From assembly GCF_011601315.1 (NCBI RefSeq), contig NZ_JAAORA010000002.1:372001-436000 (forward strand): 64,000 nt of DNA, in the 5' to 3' direction. Below, one piece after another: positions 1-9,486 of the stretch. The position numbers and the translations under genes are program-made. Every line of letters starts with the position of its first letter. Position 1 is the first letter of the stretch. Origin of the DNA: Candidatus Chlorobium masyuteum. GTDB lineage: Bacteria; Bacteroidota; Chlorobiia; Chlorobiales; Chlorobiaceae. The notes under the pieces are model-generated. The model was not told the origin of the DNA and searched no databases. It saw only the letters and a program-made list of their open reading frames with translations.

Positions 1-92
1 CGTCCAGTGCGTGCTTTTTAGAAAAAGAATAGGACCAAAAGGAGTTCAACAGCAACAACGACGAAGAGCAATCCGAAATCTAAAATCCATAA

Positions 93-1298
93 TCATTTCT
101 GATCACGGCTTATCACGGCGGGCAACGTTCCTTCGTGAAAGAGCAGATCGACCCTGTCGTCAGGGTGCAGTTCTGCTATGCCGGTCATGAATTTCCCCTC
201 TTTTTTTACCAGTACATAGCCGCGTTCAAGCGTTTTTCGGTAATCGAGCAGTGCAAGCTGCTGAAGCAGGGATGCGTAGCGCTCCGCCTTTTCCGTGTAC
301 CTGTTCCGGATTGTTTTTGTCGTTCGGTCAAGAAGGGTGGTGATCCGCTCTTCAAACTGCTCCATCTGAAGCGGAGGGCGGTTGAAAGCATAGCTGCTAC
401 AGATAGAGTAGATCTGACGTTCTGCTCCCTCAACTTTGTTCTGTACCGCCCGATCCTGTTTTGACTGCAGAGTCTCAATCCGGCGGAGAAGCTCTCCTGT
501 GTCAGGTACGGCCAGTTCGGCCGCAATCGAGGGAGTTCCGGCCCTGAGATCTGCGGTCATATCAGCAATGGTCAGATCGGTTTCGTGACCGATGGCACTG
601 ATTACCGGAATAGATGAGTGGTAAAGGGCATTGGCCACAACCTCTCCGTTGAAGGCCTGCAGATCTTCAAGTGAACCTCCTCCACGTGCGATAATGATAA
701 CATCCGGCCGGTGTGCAGGATTTTTTGTTTCGTTGAACCAGGCGATACCTGCTGCTACTGATTCGGCGGCATCGGTTCCCTGAACCTTGACCGGATAGAG
801 AAGAACTCTTGCAGCAGGAAATCTTCGTTCAAGCACCTTGCTCATATCCTCGATGACCGCTCCTGTGGAAGAGGTGATGAGCGCGATAGTTTCGGGTATG
901 GCGGGAATCGGCTTTTTCCGCTCTGCGGCGAAATAGCCGGCTTTTGCGAGTTTTTGCAGGAGTTCGGCAAATGCCTGCTGAAGAGCCCCCTCTCCGGCCG
1001 CAGTCACAGCGGTACAGATGAGCTGATAGCGTCCGGATGGAGGATAGACCTCAAGTCGCCCTTCGGCCACAACATTGATGCCATCCCTGAGTTCAACGGC
1101 AAGCCTGATTCCGGTGTTTTTCCAGATGACGGCCGGAATCTGGGCTCCATCGTCTTTCAGTGTCAGATAACTGTGACCCGAACTGTGCCGCTTGTAGTTT
1201 GATATTTCACCCTTGACCTTGACAGCAGGAAAAGTCATTTCAAGCTCTGTCTTGATCTGCTGAGTCAGCTCACTGACCGAAAGAATCTCTGTGCTCAT
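93..1298 (-). CDS. xseA: Exodeoxyribonuclease VII large subunit
   Basis: This is the catalytic large subunit of exonuclease VII, which degrades single-stranded DNA to oligonucleotides during repair. The 401-residue length suits the family. An OB-fold DNA-binding region fills about residues 1-100. The nuclease domain follows, with RGGGSLEDL at 205-213 and GHETDLTIAD at 237-246, both hallmarks of XseA. A coiled C-terminal half then leads to a short beta domain. The ATG at 1298 gives a normal family N-terminus. The small subunit gene xseB is not visible; the 92 bases beyond the stop hold no convincing ORF. Identification is firm from motifs and length. Confidence 0.96.
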   Translation of the reverse strand: MSTEILSVSELTQQIKTELEMTFPAVKVKGEISNYKRHSSGHSYLTLKDDGAQIPAVIWKNTGIRLAVELRDGINVVAEGRLEVYPPSGRYQLICTAVTAAGEGALQQAFAELLQKLAKAGYFAAERKKPIPAIPETIALITSSTGAVIEDMSKVLERRFPAARVLLYPVKVQGTDAAESVAAGIAWFNETKNPAHRPDVIIIARGGGSLEDLQAFNGEVVANALYHSSIPVISAIGHETDLTIADMTADLRAGTPSIAAELAVPDTGELLRRIETLQSKQDRAVQNKVEGAERQIYSICSSYAFNRPPLQMEQFEERITTLLDRTTKTIRNRYTEKAERYASLLQQLALLDYRKTLERGYVLVKKEGKFMTGIAELHPDDRVDLLFHEGTLPAVISRDQK

Positions 1299-1401
1299 GC
1301 AGGCAAACAGGATAGGTGATCATAAAGATGTATGCTGTAATAAAACAAATCATTCTCTAATACCCGCTGATTCTTTGCTCTTAATGGATGAGAGTTCCGA
1401 T

Positions 1402-1490
1402 GTGTCATTTCGAATCCCGAGCAGCTCGGGTGAGAAATCTCATGCGTGTCAGATAAAGAAGATGAGATCCCTCTCGTTGTTGGGGATGCT
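1402..1490. repeat. Palindromic dispersed-type repeat in a 352-bp gene-free gap
   Basis: The gap 1299-1650 carries no gene I can support. It holds a perfect hairpin CCCGAGCAGCTCGGG (1416-1430), then an inverted pair, GAGAAATCTCAT near 1432-1443 against ATGAGATCCCTC near 1461-1473. This looks like the palindromic units dispersed in many bacterial genomes. Only one copy lies in the window, so its repeat status is inferred. Confidence 0.4.
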
Positions 1491-1650
1491 AAAAAAGGGG
1501 CGGGCGGGATGATTGGCCGGGGCGACAGGGAAGATGGGCAGCAGAAAGCTGTCAGATATGGAGGCGGTCACGTATTTACAGCGGGAAGTGTTATATTCGT
1601 TTTTTATTCACAGCAAAGCGTTTACCGCTCAATTGCTTAAGGGCGATGTT

Positions 1651-2658
1651 ATGACCAACCATGATTTTATTGAGGAGCTGGCGGGTCTGCTTGCTATGGA
1701 AAGTCAAGAGGCTCATGCTCTTCTGAACAGTTTTTTAGGCGCCATGGTCGCCGAGTTTCTTGCTTGCGGAAAGCTCTCCGTGAAGGGTCTCGGCAGATTT
1801 TCTGTCAGGAAGCTTGCGCCGGTTAAAAAGATTACGGTTTCCGGTACGGTTTATACTCCCCCCTGTAACAGGATGATATTCGAGCGAGGGAGTTTCGGGG
1901 GTGATGATACCGTGCGTATAGCTGTTTCGAGAGTTTCGATGAGTCCGGACGATGCCAACCGGTTTGGCCGGACTCTTGCCAAAGTTCTTGTCCGAGCATT
2001 CAAGGAGAAACGGGAGCTGGTTTTCAACGGTTTTGGCCGTTTCACTCTTCAGGAGGGAGGTTACGGGTTTGTTGCGGAGAGCACTCTGGAAGCTCTGTTG
2101 AACAGGGAGTATCAGGATCTGGAGGAGGTTGTTGTTTTGCCGCAGGATCGGGTTCCGACCGGCAGCAGACGTAAAGCAGCGCCTTTCCTGATTCTCGTTT
2201 CGGCAGCGATCGCTGCCGGAGTGCTGCTTGTTTTTCTTTATGGCCGACAGTTCGCTGAAAGCATTCCATTCTCTGTTGCGACTTTTTCACAACGCTCAGC
2301 TTCAGTCAGCCCGAACAGCAATCCTCCGGTCAGTTCTGAAACGGTTACACCCGCTCAGGGCGGGGGTGCAGACTCTCTTGTTCTTGAAAAAGAGGACTAT
2401 ACGATCATACTGGCAACCTTCCGTTCCGGGAGTACCGCCCGTAAAGAGATCAGCCCTTTGCGTTCAAAGGGCATTACAGCATTTGTCTGGCCTGCATTCT
2501 CCGGGGCAGTGAAATACCACAGGGTCACGACGGGCAGGTTTTCAGGCAGAGAAGAAGCTTCAGCACATCTTAAAAGGCTGCCTGAAAAAACGGCTGGCAG
2601 CGCATATATCCAACATGTTATCAAGAGGGTTGTTCTTCATGCAGAAAAAGAGTTGTAG
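1651..2658 (+). CDS. Tandem HU-like domain protein with TM helix and SPOR domain
   Basis: A 335-residue protein with an unusual order: two HU/IHF-like domains (about 1-60 and 95-150; GLGRF at 46-50 and GFGRF at 127-131), a basic stretch (GSRRK), one transmembrane helix (about 178-197), a Ser/Pro/Thr-rich spacer, and a C-terminal SPOR domain (about 248-328). SPOR domains bind denuded septal peptidoglycan. HU-like pairs joined to SPOR are known in Bacteroidetes (HU-CCDC81-type domains). I infer an inner-membrane cell-division protein with the HU part in the cytoplasm and SPOR in the periplasm. I chose ATG 1651 because AAGGG lies 7 bases upstream and the HU domain begins there; an in-frame ATG at 1513 would add 46 unconvincing residues. 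It overlaps the start of bchY. Confidence 0.8.
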   Translation: MTNHDFIEELAGLLAMESQEAHALLNSFLGAMVAEFLACGKLSVKGLGRFSVRKLAPVKKITVSGTVYTPPCNRMIFERGSFGGDDTVRIAVSRVSMSPDDANRFGRTLAKVLVRAFKEKRELVFNGFGRFTLQEGGYGFVAESTLEALLNREYQDLEEVVVLPQDRVPTGSRRKAAPFLILVSAAIAAGVLLVFLYGRQFAESIPFSVATFSQRSASVSPNSNPPVSSETVTPAQGGGADSLVLEKEDYTIILATFRSGSTARKEISPLRSKGITAFVWPAFSGAVKYHRVTTGRFSGREEASAHLKRLPEKTAGSAYIQHVIKRVVLHAEKEL

Positions 2659-3877
2659 CACGTTGCACCCGCAGTCCATGTGTCCGGCTTTCGGCGGGCT
2701 GAGGGTATTGACAAGAATTGACGGTGTTCAGGTCTGTCTGGCTGCCGACCAGGGTTGTCTTTACGGGCTGACGTTTGTCTCCCATTTCTATGCGGCCCGC
2801 AAATCCATCATCTCTCCGGAGTTGATGAATGTGCAGATTTCCGGCGGAACCATGATTGATGATCTTCGCCGTACCATTGAAGAGATCGCCCGCGACCCTG
2901 CGGTTCGGTTCATTCCGGTTGTCAGTACCTGTGTTGCTGAAACGGCCGGGATTGCCGAGGAGCTGCTGCCCCGGAAGGCCGGAAATGCTGAAGTGCTGCT
3001 TGTCCGCCTCCCTGCATTTCAGATCAGAACCCATCCCGAGGCAAAGGATGTTGCTGTAGCCACACTCATAAAGCGGTTCGGGAATTTCGCCGCACCGAAA
3101 AAAGCAAAATCGCTGGTGGTACTTGGAGAGATTTTTCCGGTTGATGCCATGACCATTGGATCGGTGCTGCAGAAAATCGGTGTCGAATCGGTGATTGTGC
3201 TCCCCGGAACATCGCTTGAGGACTATATCGAGGCCGCAGAGGCCGAGGCTTGTGCCGTGCTGCATCCCTTTTATGAAAAATCCGTTTCGCTGCTTGAAGA
3301 GCATGGGGTAAAAATTGTCAAGGGAAACCCGATCGGAGCCAACGCTACAGCGCAGTGGATAGGCCGTATCGGTGAGGCGCTTGCTCTTGACCCCTCTACG
3401 GTTCAGGCTGTTGCGGAAGAGGAGGCCCGGAAATCAAGAGAGGTACTTAATCAGTTCAAGCACCTTAAAGGAAAGGTTATAGTGGCCGGTTATGAAGGCA
3501 ATGAACTGCCGGTTGTGCGTCTTCTGCTGGAAGCCGGGCTTGAAGTTCCTTATGCATCAACCTCTATTTCGCGGATGGCGCTCGGCGAGGAGGATCACAG
3601 GGTGCTCTCCATGCTCGGAACCGAGATCCGATACCGCAAATATCTTGAAGAGGATATGCAGGCTGTAGAGGAGTACCATCCGGATCTGGTGATCGGCACA
3701 ACCTCACTCGACAGTTTTGCCAAAGAGCGGGGAATTCCGGCAATCTACTATACTAACAATATTTCCGCCCGCCCGCTCTTTTTTGCAGCGGGAGCGGCAA
3801 CGGTACTCGGCATGATCAGCGGACTTCTCGGCAAAAAAGAGGTGTTCATGAAGATGAAGGAGTACTTTGAAGAGTGA
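2639..3877 (+). CDS. bchY: Chlorophyllide a reductase subunit Y
   Basis: BchY forms with BchZ the catalytic component of chlorophyllide reductase, a nitrogenase-like enzyme that reduces ring B of chlorophyllide on the bacteriochlorophyll a pathway, with electrons from BchX. The N-terminus has the BchY pattern CPAFGGLRV followed by GCLYGLTFVSHFYAARKS. Cys15, Cys40 and Cys98 fit the cluster ligands of the DPOR/nitrogenase-like fold. BchN-type motifs are absent, so BchY is preferred over BchN. It is 412 residues from ATG 2639, which overlaps the preceding gene by 20 bases; ATG 2678, just before CPAFGG, is a possible later start. No bchX or bchZ is adjacent. This gene is the main evidence that the host is a bacteriochlorophyll-making phototroph. 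Confidence 0.9.
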   Translation: MQKKSCSTLHPQSMCPAFGGLRVLTRIDGVQVCLAADQGCLYGLTFVSHFYAARKSIISPELMNVQISGGTMIDDLRRTIEEIARDPAVRFIPVVSTCVAETAGIAEELLPRKAGNAEVLLVRLPAFQIRTHPEAKDVAVATLIKRFGNFAAPKKAKSLVVLGEIFPVDAMTIGSVLQKIGVESVIVLPGTSLEDYIEAAEAEACAVLHPFYEKSVSLLEEHGVKIVKGNPIGANATAQWIGRIGEALALDPSTVQAVAEEEARKSREVLNQFKHLKGKVIVAGYEGNELPVVRLLLEAGLEVPYASTSISRMALGEEDHRVLSMLGTEIRYRKYLEEDMQAVEEYHPDLVIGTTSLDSFAKERGIPAIYYTNNISARPLFFAAGAATVLGMISGLLGKKEVFMKMKEYFEE

Positions 3878-3894
3878 ATAGAGTTTGAGTCCAT

Positions 3895-3925
3895 AAAAAA
3901 AGCCGGGGGTTCCCCGGCTTTTTTT
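3895..3925. terminator. Bidirectional rho-independent terminator
   Basis: A perfect stem, AAAAAAAGCCGGGG (3895-3908) against CCCCGGCTTTTTTT (3912-3925), with a 3-base loop. A-run and T-run flank the GC stem, so it can end both bchY (plus) and frr (minus), which converge here. Confidence 0.93.
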
Positions 3926-3949
3926 ATGTTCAGTAGCTGTTTATGCAGC

Positions 3950-4510
3950 TCAAACTTCCATGATCTCTTTCTCTTTGGCTGTCATGATATCGGTAAGCTG
4001 TTTTTCGGATTTGTGCAGCAGCTCATCGGCCTCTTTTTTGCCGCGATTTTTGTCATCTTCGCTGATGGCTTTATCCTTTTCGAGTTTTTCAATCTCATGA
4101 ATCATGTCGCGGCGGAGATTACGCAGTGACACTTTTGAATCCTCTCCGAATTTTTTGGTGAGCTTTACAAACTCTTTGCGGCGCTCTTCAGTAAGAGGCG
4201 GAATGCTTACCCGGATGTTCTGACCATCGGCGGACGGATTGAGGCCGAGGTTTGCGTCACGGATGGCTTTTTCGGTTGCTGAAACCATTGATTTGTCCCA
4301 GACCTGAACCATGAGGGTGTGAACATCAAGCACTCCGACATTACCAACCTGTTTGAGCGGCATCTGCTGACCGTAGGCTTCCACCTTGACACGGTCAAGC
4401 AGTGCTGTTGTTGCCTTTCCCGTTCTGATTGAAGCGATTTCATGCTGAAACGCCTCAATGGTCTTTTTCATTTTCTGCTCAGTTTTCTGAGCAACATCCC
4501 TGACACTCAT
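3950..4510 (-). CDS. frr: Ribosome recycling factor
   Basis: RRF acts with EF-G to split post-termination ribosomes. At 186 residues it has the standard family length. Family signatures are visible: SIRTGKATTALLDRVKVEAYG, the NPSADGQNIRVSIPPLTEERRKE core, and the long C-terminal helix ending in KEKEIMEV. It lies 43 bases downstream of rpmE on the same strand, so the two ribosome-related genes probably share a transcript. The terminator at 3895-3925 closes the unit. Confidence 0.97.
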   Translation of the reverse strand: MSVRDVAQKTEQKMKKTIEAFQHEIASIRTGKATTALLDRVKVEAYGQQMPLKQVGNVGVLDVHTLMVQVWDKSMVSATEKAIRDANLGLNPSADGQNIRVSIPPLTEERRKEFVKLTKKFGEDSKVSLRNLRRDMIHEIEKLEKDKAISEDDKNRGKKEADELLHKSEKQLTDIMTAKEKEIMEV

Positions 4511-4553
4511 AACTGTTCCTATGGGTTAGTGCTGATTTGCCGACAGGAGCCCT

Positions 4554-4781
4554 TTACTTGGCGCCGGCCTGTGCTGCGGTGGATTTTGCGAAGCGTTTGT
4601 TGAAACGTTCAACGCGTCCGGCGGTGTCAACAAGGGTCTGCTTGCCGGTATAGAACGGATGGCAGTTATTGCAGATATCAACCTTGATGGTCGGTCTGGT
4701 AGAACGGGTCTCAAAGCTGTTGCCGCAGTTTGCACAGTTGACGGTGACGCTTGTATACTTTGGGTGAATATCTTGTTTCAT
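4554..4781 (-). CDS. rpmE: 50S ribosomal protein L31 (zinc-binding form)
   Basis: Seventy-five residues, starting MKQDIHPKY, with Cys16, Cys19, Cys37 and Cys40 forming the zinc site of the C+ type of L31. The [15 protein letters not shown] motif and the conserved [12 protein letters not shown] end identify it. The start is ATG 4781; longer in-frame versions extend into the divergent recG promoter region and do not match the family. The C-terminal tail is Ala/Lys-rich. The zinc form is the one expected when zinc is sufficient; no zinc-free paralog is seen here. Confidence 0.95.
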   Translation of the reverse strand: MKQDIHPKYTSVTVNCANCGNSFETRSTRPTIKVDICNNCHPFYTGKQTLVDTAGRVERFNKRFAKSTAAQAGAK

Positions 4782-4883
4782 GACTTTCGTTGACTTTATC
4801 GTACAATAAATGAAATGGCCTGCCATGTAAAATGGTAAAGGTGCAAATATACAAGAAATCATCTCCAGATACAACCTTTTAAT

Positions 4884-7004
4884 ATGAGCGCTACTGCATC
4901 AATAATCTATCTGAAGGGTGTCGGCTCAAAAAAGGCTTCAATTCTAAAAGAGATCGGTATCTCGACGGTTGATGATCTCCTGAACTACTTTCCCCGCCGT
5001 TATCTCGACCGGAGTGCCATGAAAAGCATCAGGGATCTTGCCGATGGTGAAACGGTGACGGTTGTGGGTACCGTTCTGAAAACACAGCTTGAAGGCGCTC
5101 ATCCGGGACGGGCGCGCTTCAAGGTCTGGCTTGGTGATGCTACGGGTCAGCTTGAGCTTACCTGGTTCCGGGGAGTGCGCTTTTTCTCCAGAAGCATTGT
5201 TTCAGGTGAGGCGCTTGCCGTGCACGGCAAGGTGAGTTATTTCGGACGTCAGGCACAGATGCAGCACCCCGATTATGACCGCCTGACCGCTTCTCCTCAT
5301 GAGCCGGGAGAGGGGGAGATCAGTGATTTTGATCTCTACCATACCGGCAGGATCATTCCGATCTATCCGACAAGTGATGCCATGAAGCAGGCCGGCCTTA
5401 CCTCAAAGCAGTTGCGTACCCTTGTTGCCCGAGCGTTTGATGAGTACAGGGTGAAGAGTGAAGAGAATCTCAGCCCGGCTATCCTTTCAGATTATCATCT
5501 TTTTCCGCTTCGGGAGGCTTACCGTGAAATTCATTTTCCCTCTTCGCATGAAGCCCTCGAACTTGCCCGTTACCGGATGAAGTGGAATGAACTCTTTTAT
5601 GCCCAGTTGATGTTTGCCCTGCGTCAGAGCGAGTTGAGAACAAATAAAAGTGCTGCGATTTTTACCCACTCCGGGGTTATGACCGAGCAGCTCTATCGAA
5701 GTCTTCCCTACGAGTTGACCGACGGCCAGAAGCAGGCTGTACGTGAAATATATCGCGATCTTAAAACCGGCAGCCCGATGAACCGGCTGTTGCAGGGTGA
5801 TGTCGGTTCAGGCAAAACCATTGTTGCCATGTTTGCCATGGCGCTGGCCGCCGATAATAACCTGCAGTCGGCATTTATGGCACCTACCGAGATTCTTGCC
5901 GTGCAGCACTTTCTCTCGATGAAACGGTTATTTCAGCCGCTCGGCTTGCGGGTTGGACTTCTGACCGGCAAACAGCGAAAAAAAGAGCGTCAGGCACTCC
6001 TTGAGGCACTCCGTACAGGAGAGGTGCATATCGCTGTCGGAACTCATGCACTGATTGAAGGGGAGGTGAGCTATGCAGGGCTCGGGCTGGTTATCATTGA
6101 TGAACAGCACCGCTTCGGAGTGCTTCAGCGTAAAGCTCTGCGTGAAAAGGGTGTCAACCCCCATGTGCTGTTGATGACTGCTACTCCGATTCCCCGAACC
6201 CTCAGTATGGGGGTGTTCGGCGATCTTGATGTATCGGTTATCCGCCAGATGCCCGCCGGACGGTGCCCGGTCAGGACATCGCTATGCTATGAAAAAGAGC
6301 GTACAAAGGTTTATGATTTTCTCCGCAGAGAGGTAGCGGCAGGACGGCAGGGTTATATTGTCTATCCTCTTGTGGAGGAGTCGGAAAAGATGGATCTGAA
6401 AGCTGCGGTTGAGAGTTTTGAGGAGCTTTCATCTTCGGTATTTCCTGATCTCCGTCTGGGATTGATTCACGGTCAATTGACCCCCGACCGTAAAGAGATG
6501 GTGATGGATCAGTTCCGCCGGGGTGAACTTGATCTGCTTGTGGGTACAACGGTTATCGAGGTGGGTGTTGATGTTCCGAATTCCACGGTTATGGTTATCG
6601 AGCATGCAGAGCGTTTCGGGCTTGCACAACTGCATCAGCTCCGGGGTCGTGTCGGTCGTGGCGAACACAGTTCCTCCTGTTTTCTGATCTGTTCCATGCC
6701 GACAGTGGAGGCCCGTGAACGCCTTGAGGCAATGGTATCGACAAATGACGGCTTTATTATTTCAGAAATTGATGCAAGAATTCGGGGGGTTGGCAATGTC
6801 CTGGGAAAAGAGCAGTCCGGCACGTTAAGCGGGCTGAGGATTGCTGATCTGACGAGAGATTTTGATATCATGCAGTCGGCCCGCATTGCTGCCTTCAGGG
6901 TTATCGCAGAGGATACCCAGTTGAGGGCACCGGAGCATGGCGTTATCCGGGAGCACTACCTCCGTTACTACCAGGACAGGGTTACCTTGGCTGATATCGG
7001 ATAA
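4884..7004 (+). CDS. recG: ATP-dependent DNA helicase RecG
   Basis: RecG reverses stalled replication forks and migrates Holliday junctions. The 706-residue protein has an N-terminal wedge/OB domain (about 60-150), Walker A GDVGSGKT (305-312), DEQH box (406-409), [11 protein letters not shown], and the C-terminal motifs [21 protein letters not shown] and LRGRVGRG. The ATG at 4884 has little Shine-Dalgarno character, as is common in this genome. It diverges from rpmE across about 100 bases that must hold both promoters. rsgA follows 46 bases downstream. Confidence 0.97.
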   Translation: MSATASIIYLKGVGSKKASILKEIGISTVDDLLNYFPRRYLDRSAMKSIRDLADGETVTVVGTVLKTQLEGAHPGRARFKVWLGDATGQLELTWFRGVRFFSRSIVSGEALAVHGKVSYFGRQAQMQHPDYDRLTASPHEPGEGEISDFDLYHTGRIIPIYPTSDAMKQAGLTSKQLRTLVARAFDEYRVKSEENLSPAILSDYHLFPLREAYREIHFPSSHEALELARYRMKWNELFYAQLMFALRQSELRTNKSAAIFTHSGVMTEQLYRSLPYELTDGQKQAVREIYRDLKTGSPMNRLLQGDVGSGKTIVAMFAMALAADNNLQSAFMAPTEILAVQHFLSMKRLFQPLGLRVGLLTGKQRKKERQALLEALRTGEVHIAVGTHALIEGEVSYAGLGLVIIDEQHRFGVLQRKALREKGVNPHVLLMTATPIPRTLSMGVFGDLDVSVIRQMPAGRCPVRTSLCYEKERTKVYDFLRREVAAGRQGYIVYPLVEESEKMDLKAAVESFEELSSSVFPDLRLGLIHGQLTPDRKEMVMDQFRRGELDLLVGTTVIEVGVDVPNSTVMVIEHAERFGLAQLHQLRGRVGRGEHSSSCFLICSMPTVEARERLEAMVSTNDGFIISEIDARIRGVGNVLGKEQSGTLSGLRIADLTRDFDIMQSARIAAFRVIAEDTQLRAPEHGVIREHYLRYYQDRVTLADIG

Positions 7005-7050
7005 TTCAAGGGGAAACTGGCAATACGTTATTGTGTTATTGTAAAACTCT

Positions 7051-8001
7051 ATGGAACAGAAAAATGAGCAGCCCGGATCATGCAGCGGTCTGGTTACCGA
7101 AGCGACCGGATCAACCTATACGGTAATTGCTGATGATGGAAGAGCGTTCCGGAGCCGCACCTATCCCGGAACGAAGACGGAAAATGAGGAGACCTCTCTT
7201 GTGGCTGTCGGTGACCGGGTTGAACTCAAGGTGACCGAGACCGGTACAGAGCAGTTTGAAGCGGTTGTTACATTGGTGAAGCAGCGCCGGAGCGCCCTGA
7301 CAAGAAAAAGGGATATTCGCCGCAACCGCAGCAAGGAGAAAATTCAGGTCATCGCTGCCAATATTGATCAGCTGGTTGTTGTTGTTTCATCCTTTGATCC
7401 GCCCCTCAGCACCCGTCTTGTTGATCGCTATCTGGTGTTTGCAGAGTCCGAGCAGCTTGATGTACTTGTTGTCGTCAACAAGATGGATCTTGCAGACCCC
7501 CTGCTTGTTGCAGAATTGATGGCGCCTTACCATAAACTCGGGTACTCTGTTTTTTATACCAGTGTCTGTGAGCAGGGTTCACTCCAGCCGCTCATGGAGG
7601 CTCTTGGCGGCAAACTTTCTGCCTTCAGCGGCCATTCGGGAGTCGGAAAATCAACACTGATCAATCTGCTGTTTGGTCAGAAACAGCTCAAAACGCGAAG
7701 AACCAACCTGAAGACCGGAAAAGGGGTACACACCACCAGCAATTCGGTGATGCTCCCGCTTCCCGATGGCGGTTATGTGATTGATACTCCTGGAATCCGG
7801 GAGTTTAATCTTTCCGACATCACCAGGGAAAATCTGCGGTTTTATTTCAGGGAGTTTCTTGCGTTTATGCCTGATTGCTCGTTCTCTTCGTGTTCGCATA
7901 CCGGGGAGCCGGGGTGTGGAGTCCAGAGGGCGGTTCATGAAGGAGGCATTGATCCGGCACGTTATGAGAGTTATCTTGCAATATACTACAGCCTGGAGTG
8001 A
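7051..8001 (+). CDS. rsgA: Small ribosomal subunit biogenesis GTPase RsgA
   Basis: RsgA is a circularly permuted GTPase that checks late 30S assembly. The permuted order is visible: OB domain (about 10-80), G4 NKMD (143-146), then G1 GHSGVGKS (194-201), G3 DTPG (245-248), then a zinc knuckle with Cys276, Cys281, His283 and Cys289. The 316-residue length is typical. It probably shares a transcript with recG. Confidence 0.96.
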   Translation: MEQKNEQPGSCSGLVTEATGSTYTVIADDGRAFRSRTYPGTKTENEETSLVAVGDRVELKVTETGTEQFEAVVTLVKQRRSALTRKRDIRRNRSKEKIQVIAANIDQLVVVVSSFDPPLSTRLVDRYLVFAESEQLDVLVVVNKMDLADPLLVAELMAPYHKLGYSVFYTSVCEQGSLQPLMEALGGKLSAFSGHSGVGKSTLINLLFGQKQLKTRRTNLKTGKGVHTTSNSVMLPLPDGGYVIDTPGIREFNLSDITRENLRFYFREFLAFMPDCSFSSCSHTGEPGCGVQRAVHEGGIDPARYESYLAIYYSLE

Positions 8002-8086
8002 CTGAAACCGGTTCAGCTGGTTCCCGTCGCTCCGGATCATCTTGTTTATCGAACAGCACCTTACCCATTTTGAACCCTTACGTTCC

Positions 8087-9469
8087 ATGATCATTACCGT
8101 CAATCCCTCTACGGAAGAACCGATTGCCGAATATTCCGTTATGACATCCGCCCGGATTGAAGAAGTCATTACTTCTGCCGACCGGGAGTACCGTTTCTGG
8201 AGAAAAGAGTCCCTCTTCAGGCGCAGTGAACTGATGAAGCGGCTGGCAACACTTCTTCGTGTTGAAAAAGAGCGGCATGCAGCACAGATAAGTCTCGAAA
8301 TGGGCAAGCCGTTTTCACAGGCGGTTGCCGAAGTGCAGAAATCAGCCCTGGTTTGTGACTACTATGCAGAGCATGCCGAGTCGTTTTTAAAGCCGGAACG
8401 CAGTGAGCTTGACGGCGGAGCAAAGGGTGTGGTTAAATTTGAGCCGATCGGTCTTGTGCTCGGTATCATGCCCTGGAATTTCCCCTTCTGGCAGGTCTTC
8501 CGGTTTGCCGTACCGGCAATCATGGCCGGCAATGGTGTTTTGCTTAAACATGCTCCCAATGTCACCGGTTCAGCGATTGCCATTGAACAGCTTTTCCGTG
8601 ATGCAGGGTTTCCGGAACATCTCTACCGGGCAGTTCATACAGATCTTGAGGATGTTGACCGTCTGAGCGGTTTCATGATTGACCATCCTTCTGTGCAGGG
8701 GGTATCGCTCACCGGAAGCACCGCTGCCGGACGTGCTGTTGCCGCAAAGGCGGGGCGGGCGCTGAAAAGAACTGTTCTTGAGCTTGGCGGCAGTGATCCA
8801 TATATCGTGCTTGATGATGCCGATTTGAATCGGGCCGTTTCGCTCTGTGCGGCGTCCCGTCTTCTGAACAGTGGTCAAAGCTGTATTTCCGCCAAACGTT
8901 TTATTGTGCACTCCAGAGTGTTCAGTGAGTTTGAAAACCTTCTGCTGCAGCGGATGCAATCCTCCGTGACGGGTGATCCTTTCGACCCTGCAGTTGAGGT
9001 CGGTCCGCTTGCACGCGCGGATCTTCGCCTTCAGCTTCACCAGCAGGTTCTCCGGACTCTCTCCGGGGGTGCACGGCTGCTCTGCGGCGGAGAACTCCCT
9101 TCAGGGCGCGGATTTTTCTATCCGCCGACACTTCTCTCCGGAGTTTGCAAGGGGATGGTGACTTATAGTGAAGAGACATTCGGGCCGGTTGCAACCCTTA
9201 TTGAAGCTCACGATGATCATGAAGCGGTTCGTATAGCCAATGACACACCCTACGGACTGGGCTCGGCGGTTTTTTCCGCCAGTGCCGACAGGGCGCTTGC
9301 GGTTGCTGATCAGCTTGATGCCGGGAACTGCTTTATCAACAGTATGGTGAAATCGGATCCGGCAATGCCTTTCGGGGGTATCAAGGAGTCGGGATACGGT
9401 CGTGAGCTCGCCCTGTACGGGATTCGTGAGTTCGTAAACGTAAAAAGCTTCAGCGTGACCGGCGGGTGA
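8087..9469 (+). CDS. NAD(P)-dependent aldehyde dehydrogenase, succinate-semialdehyde type
   Basis: A 460-residue aldehyde dehydrogenase. Catalytic Cys266 lies in NSGQSCISAKR, general-base Glu232 in LELGGSDP, and the cofactor-binding MPWNFPFWQ is at 128-136. The overall pattern (CAASRLLNSGQSC, PFGGIKESGYGREL) matches the YneI/Sad-like succinate-semialdehyde dehydrogenases, which oxidise succinate semialdehyde to succinate. The exact substrate is inferred from similarity, not proven. ATG 8087 starts the conserved MIITVNPSTEE; an upstream in-frame TTG at 8042 would add 15 residues that do not look conserved. It faces the hybrid kinase gene tail to tail, with a 17-base gap. Confidence 0.87.
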   Translation: MIITVNPSTEEPIAEYSVMTSARIEEVITSADREYRFWRKESLFRRSELMKRLATLLRVEKERHAAQISLEMGKPFSQAVAEVQKSALVCDYYAEHAESFLKPERSELDGGAKGVVKFEPIGLVLGIMPWNFPFWQVFRFAVPAIMAGNGVLLKHAPNVTGSAIAIEQLFRDAGFPEHLYRAVHTDLEDVDRLSGFMIDHPSVQGVSLTGSTAAGRAVAAKAGRALKRTVLELGGSDPYIVLDDADLNRAVSLCAASRLLNSGQSCISAKRFIVHSRVFSEFENLLLQRMQSSVTGDPFDPAVEVGPLARADLRLQLHQQVLRTLSGGARLLCGGELPSGRGFFYPPTLLSGVCKGMVTYSEETFGPVATLIEAHDDHEAVRIANDTPYGLGSAVFSASADRALAVADQLDAGNCFINSMVKSDPAMPFGGIKESGYGRELALYGIREFVNVKSFSVTGG

Positions 9470-9486
9470 TTTCAGCGATCAATCAA

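Noticed and set aside
2639-3877. Assignment as BchN instead of BchY
   Set aside because: The N-terminal CPAFGG and YGLTFVSHFY pattern is that of BchY, and BchN motifs are absent.
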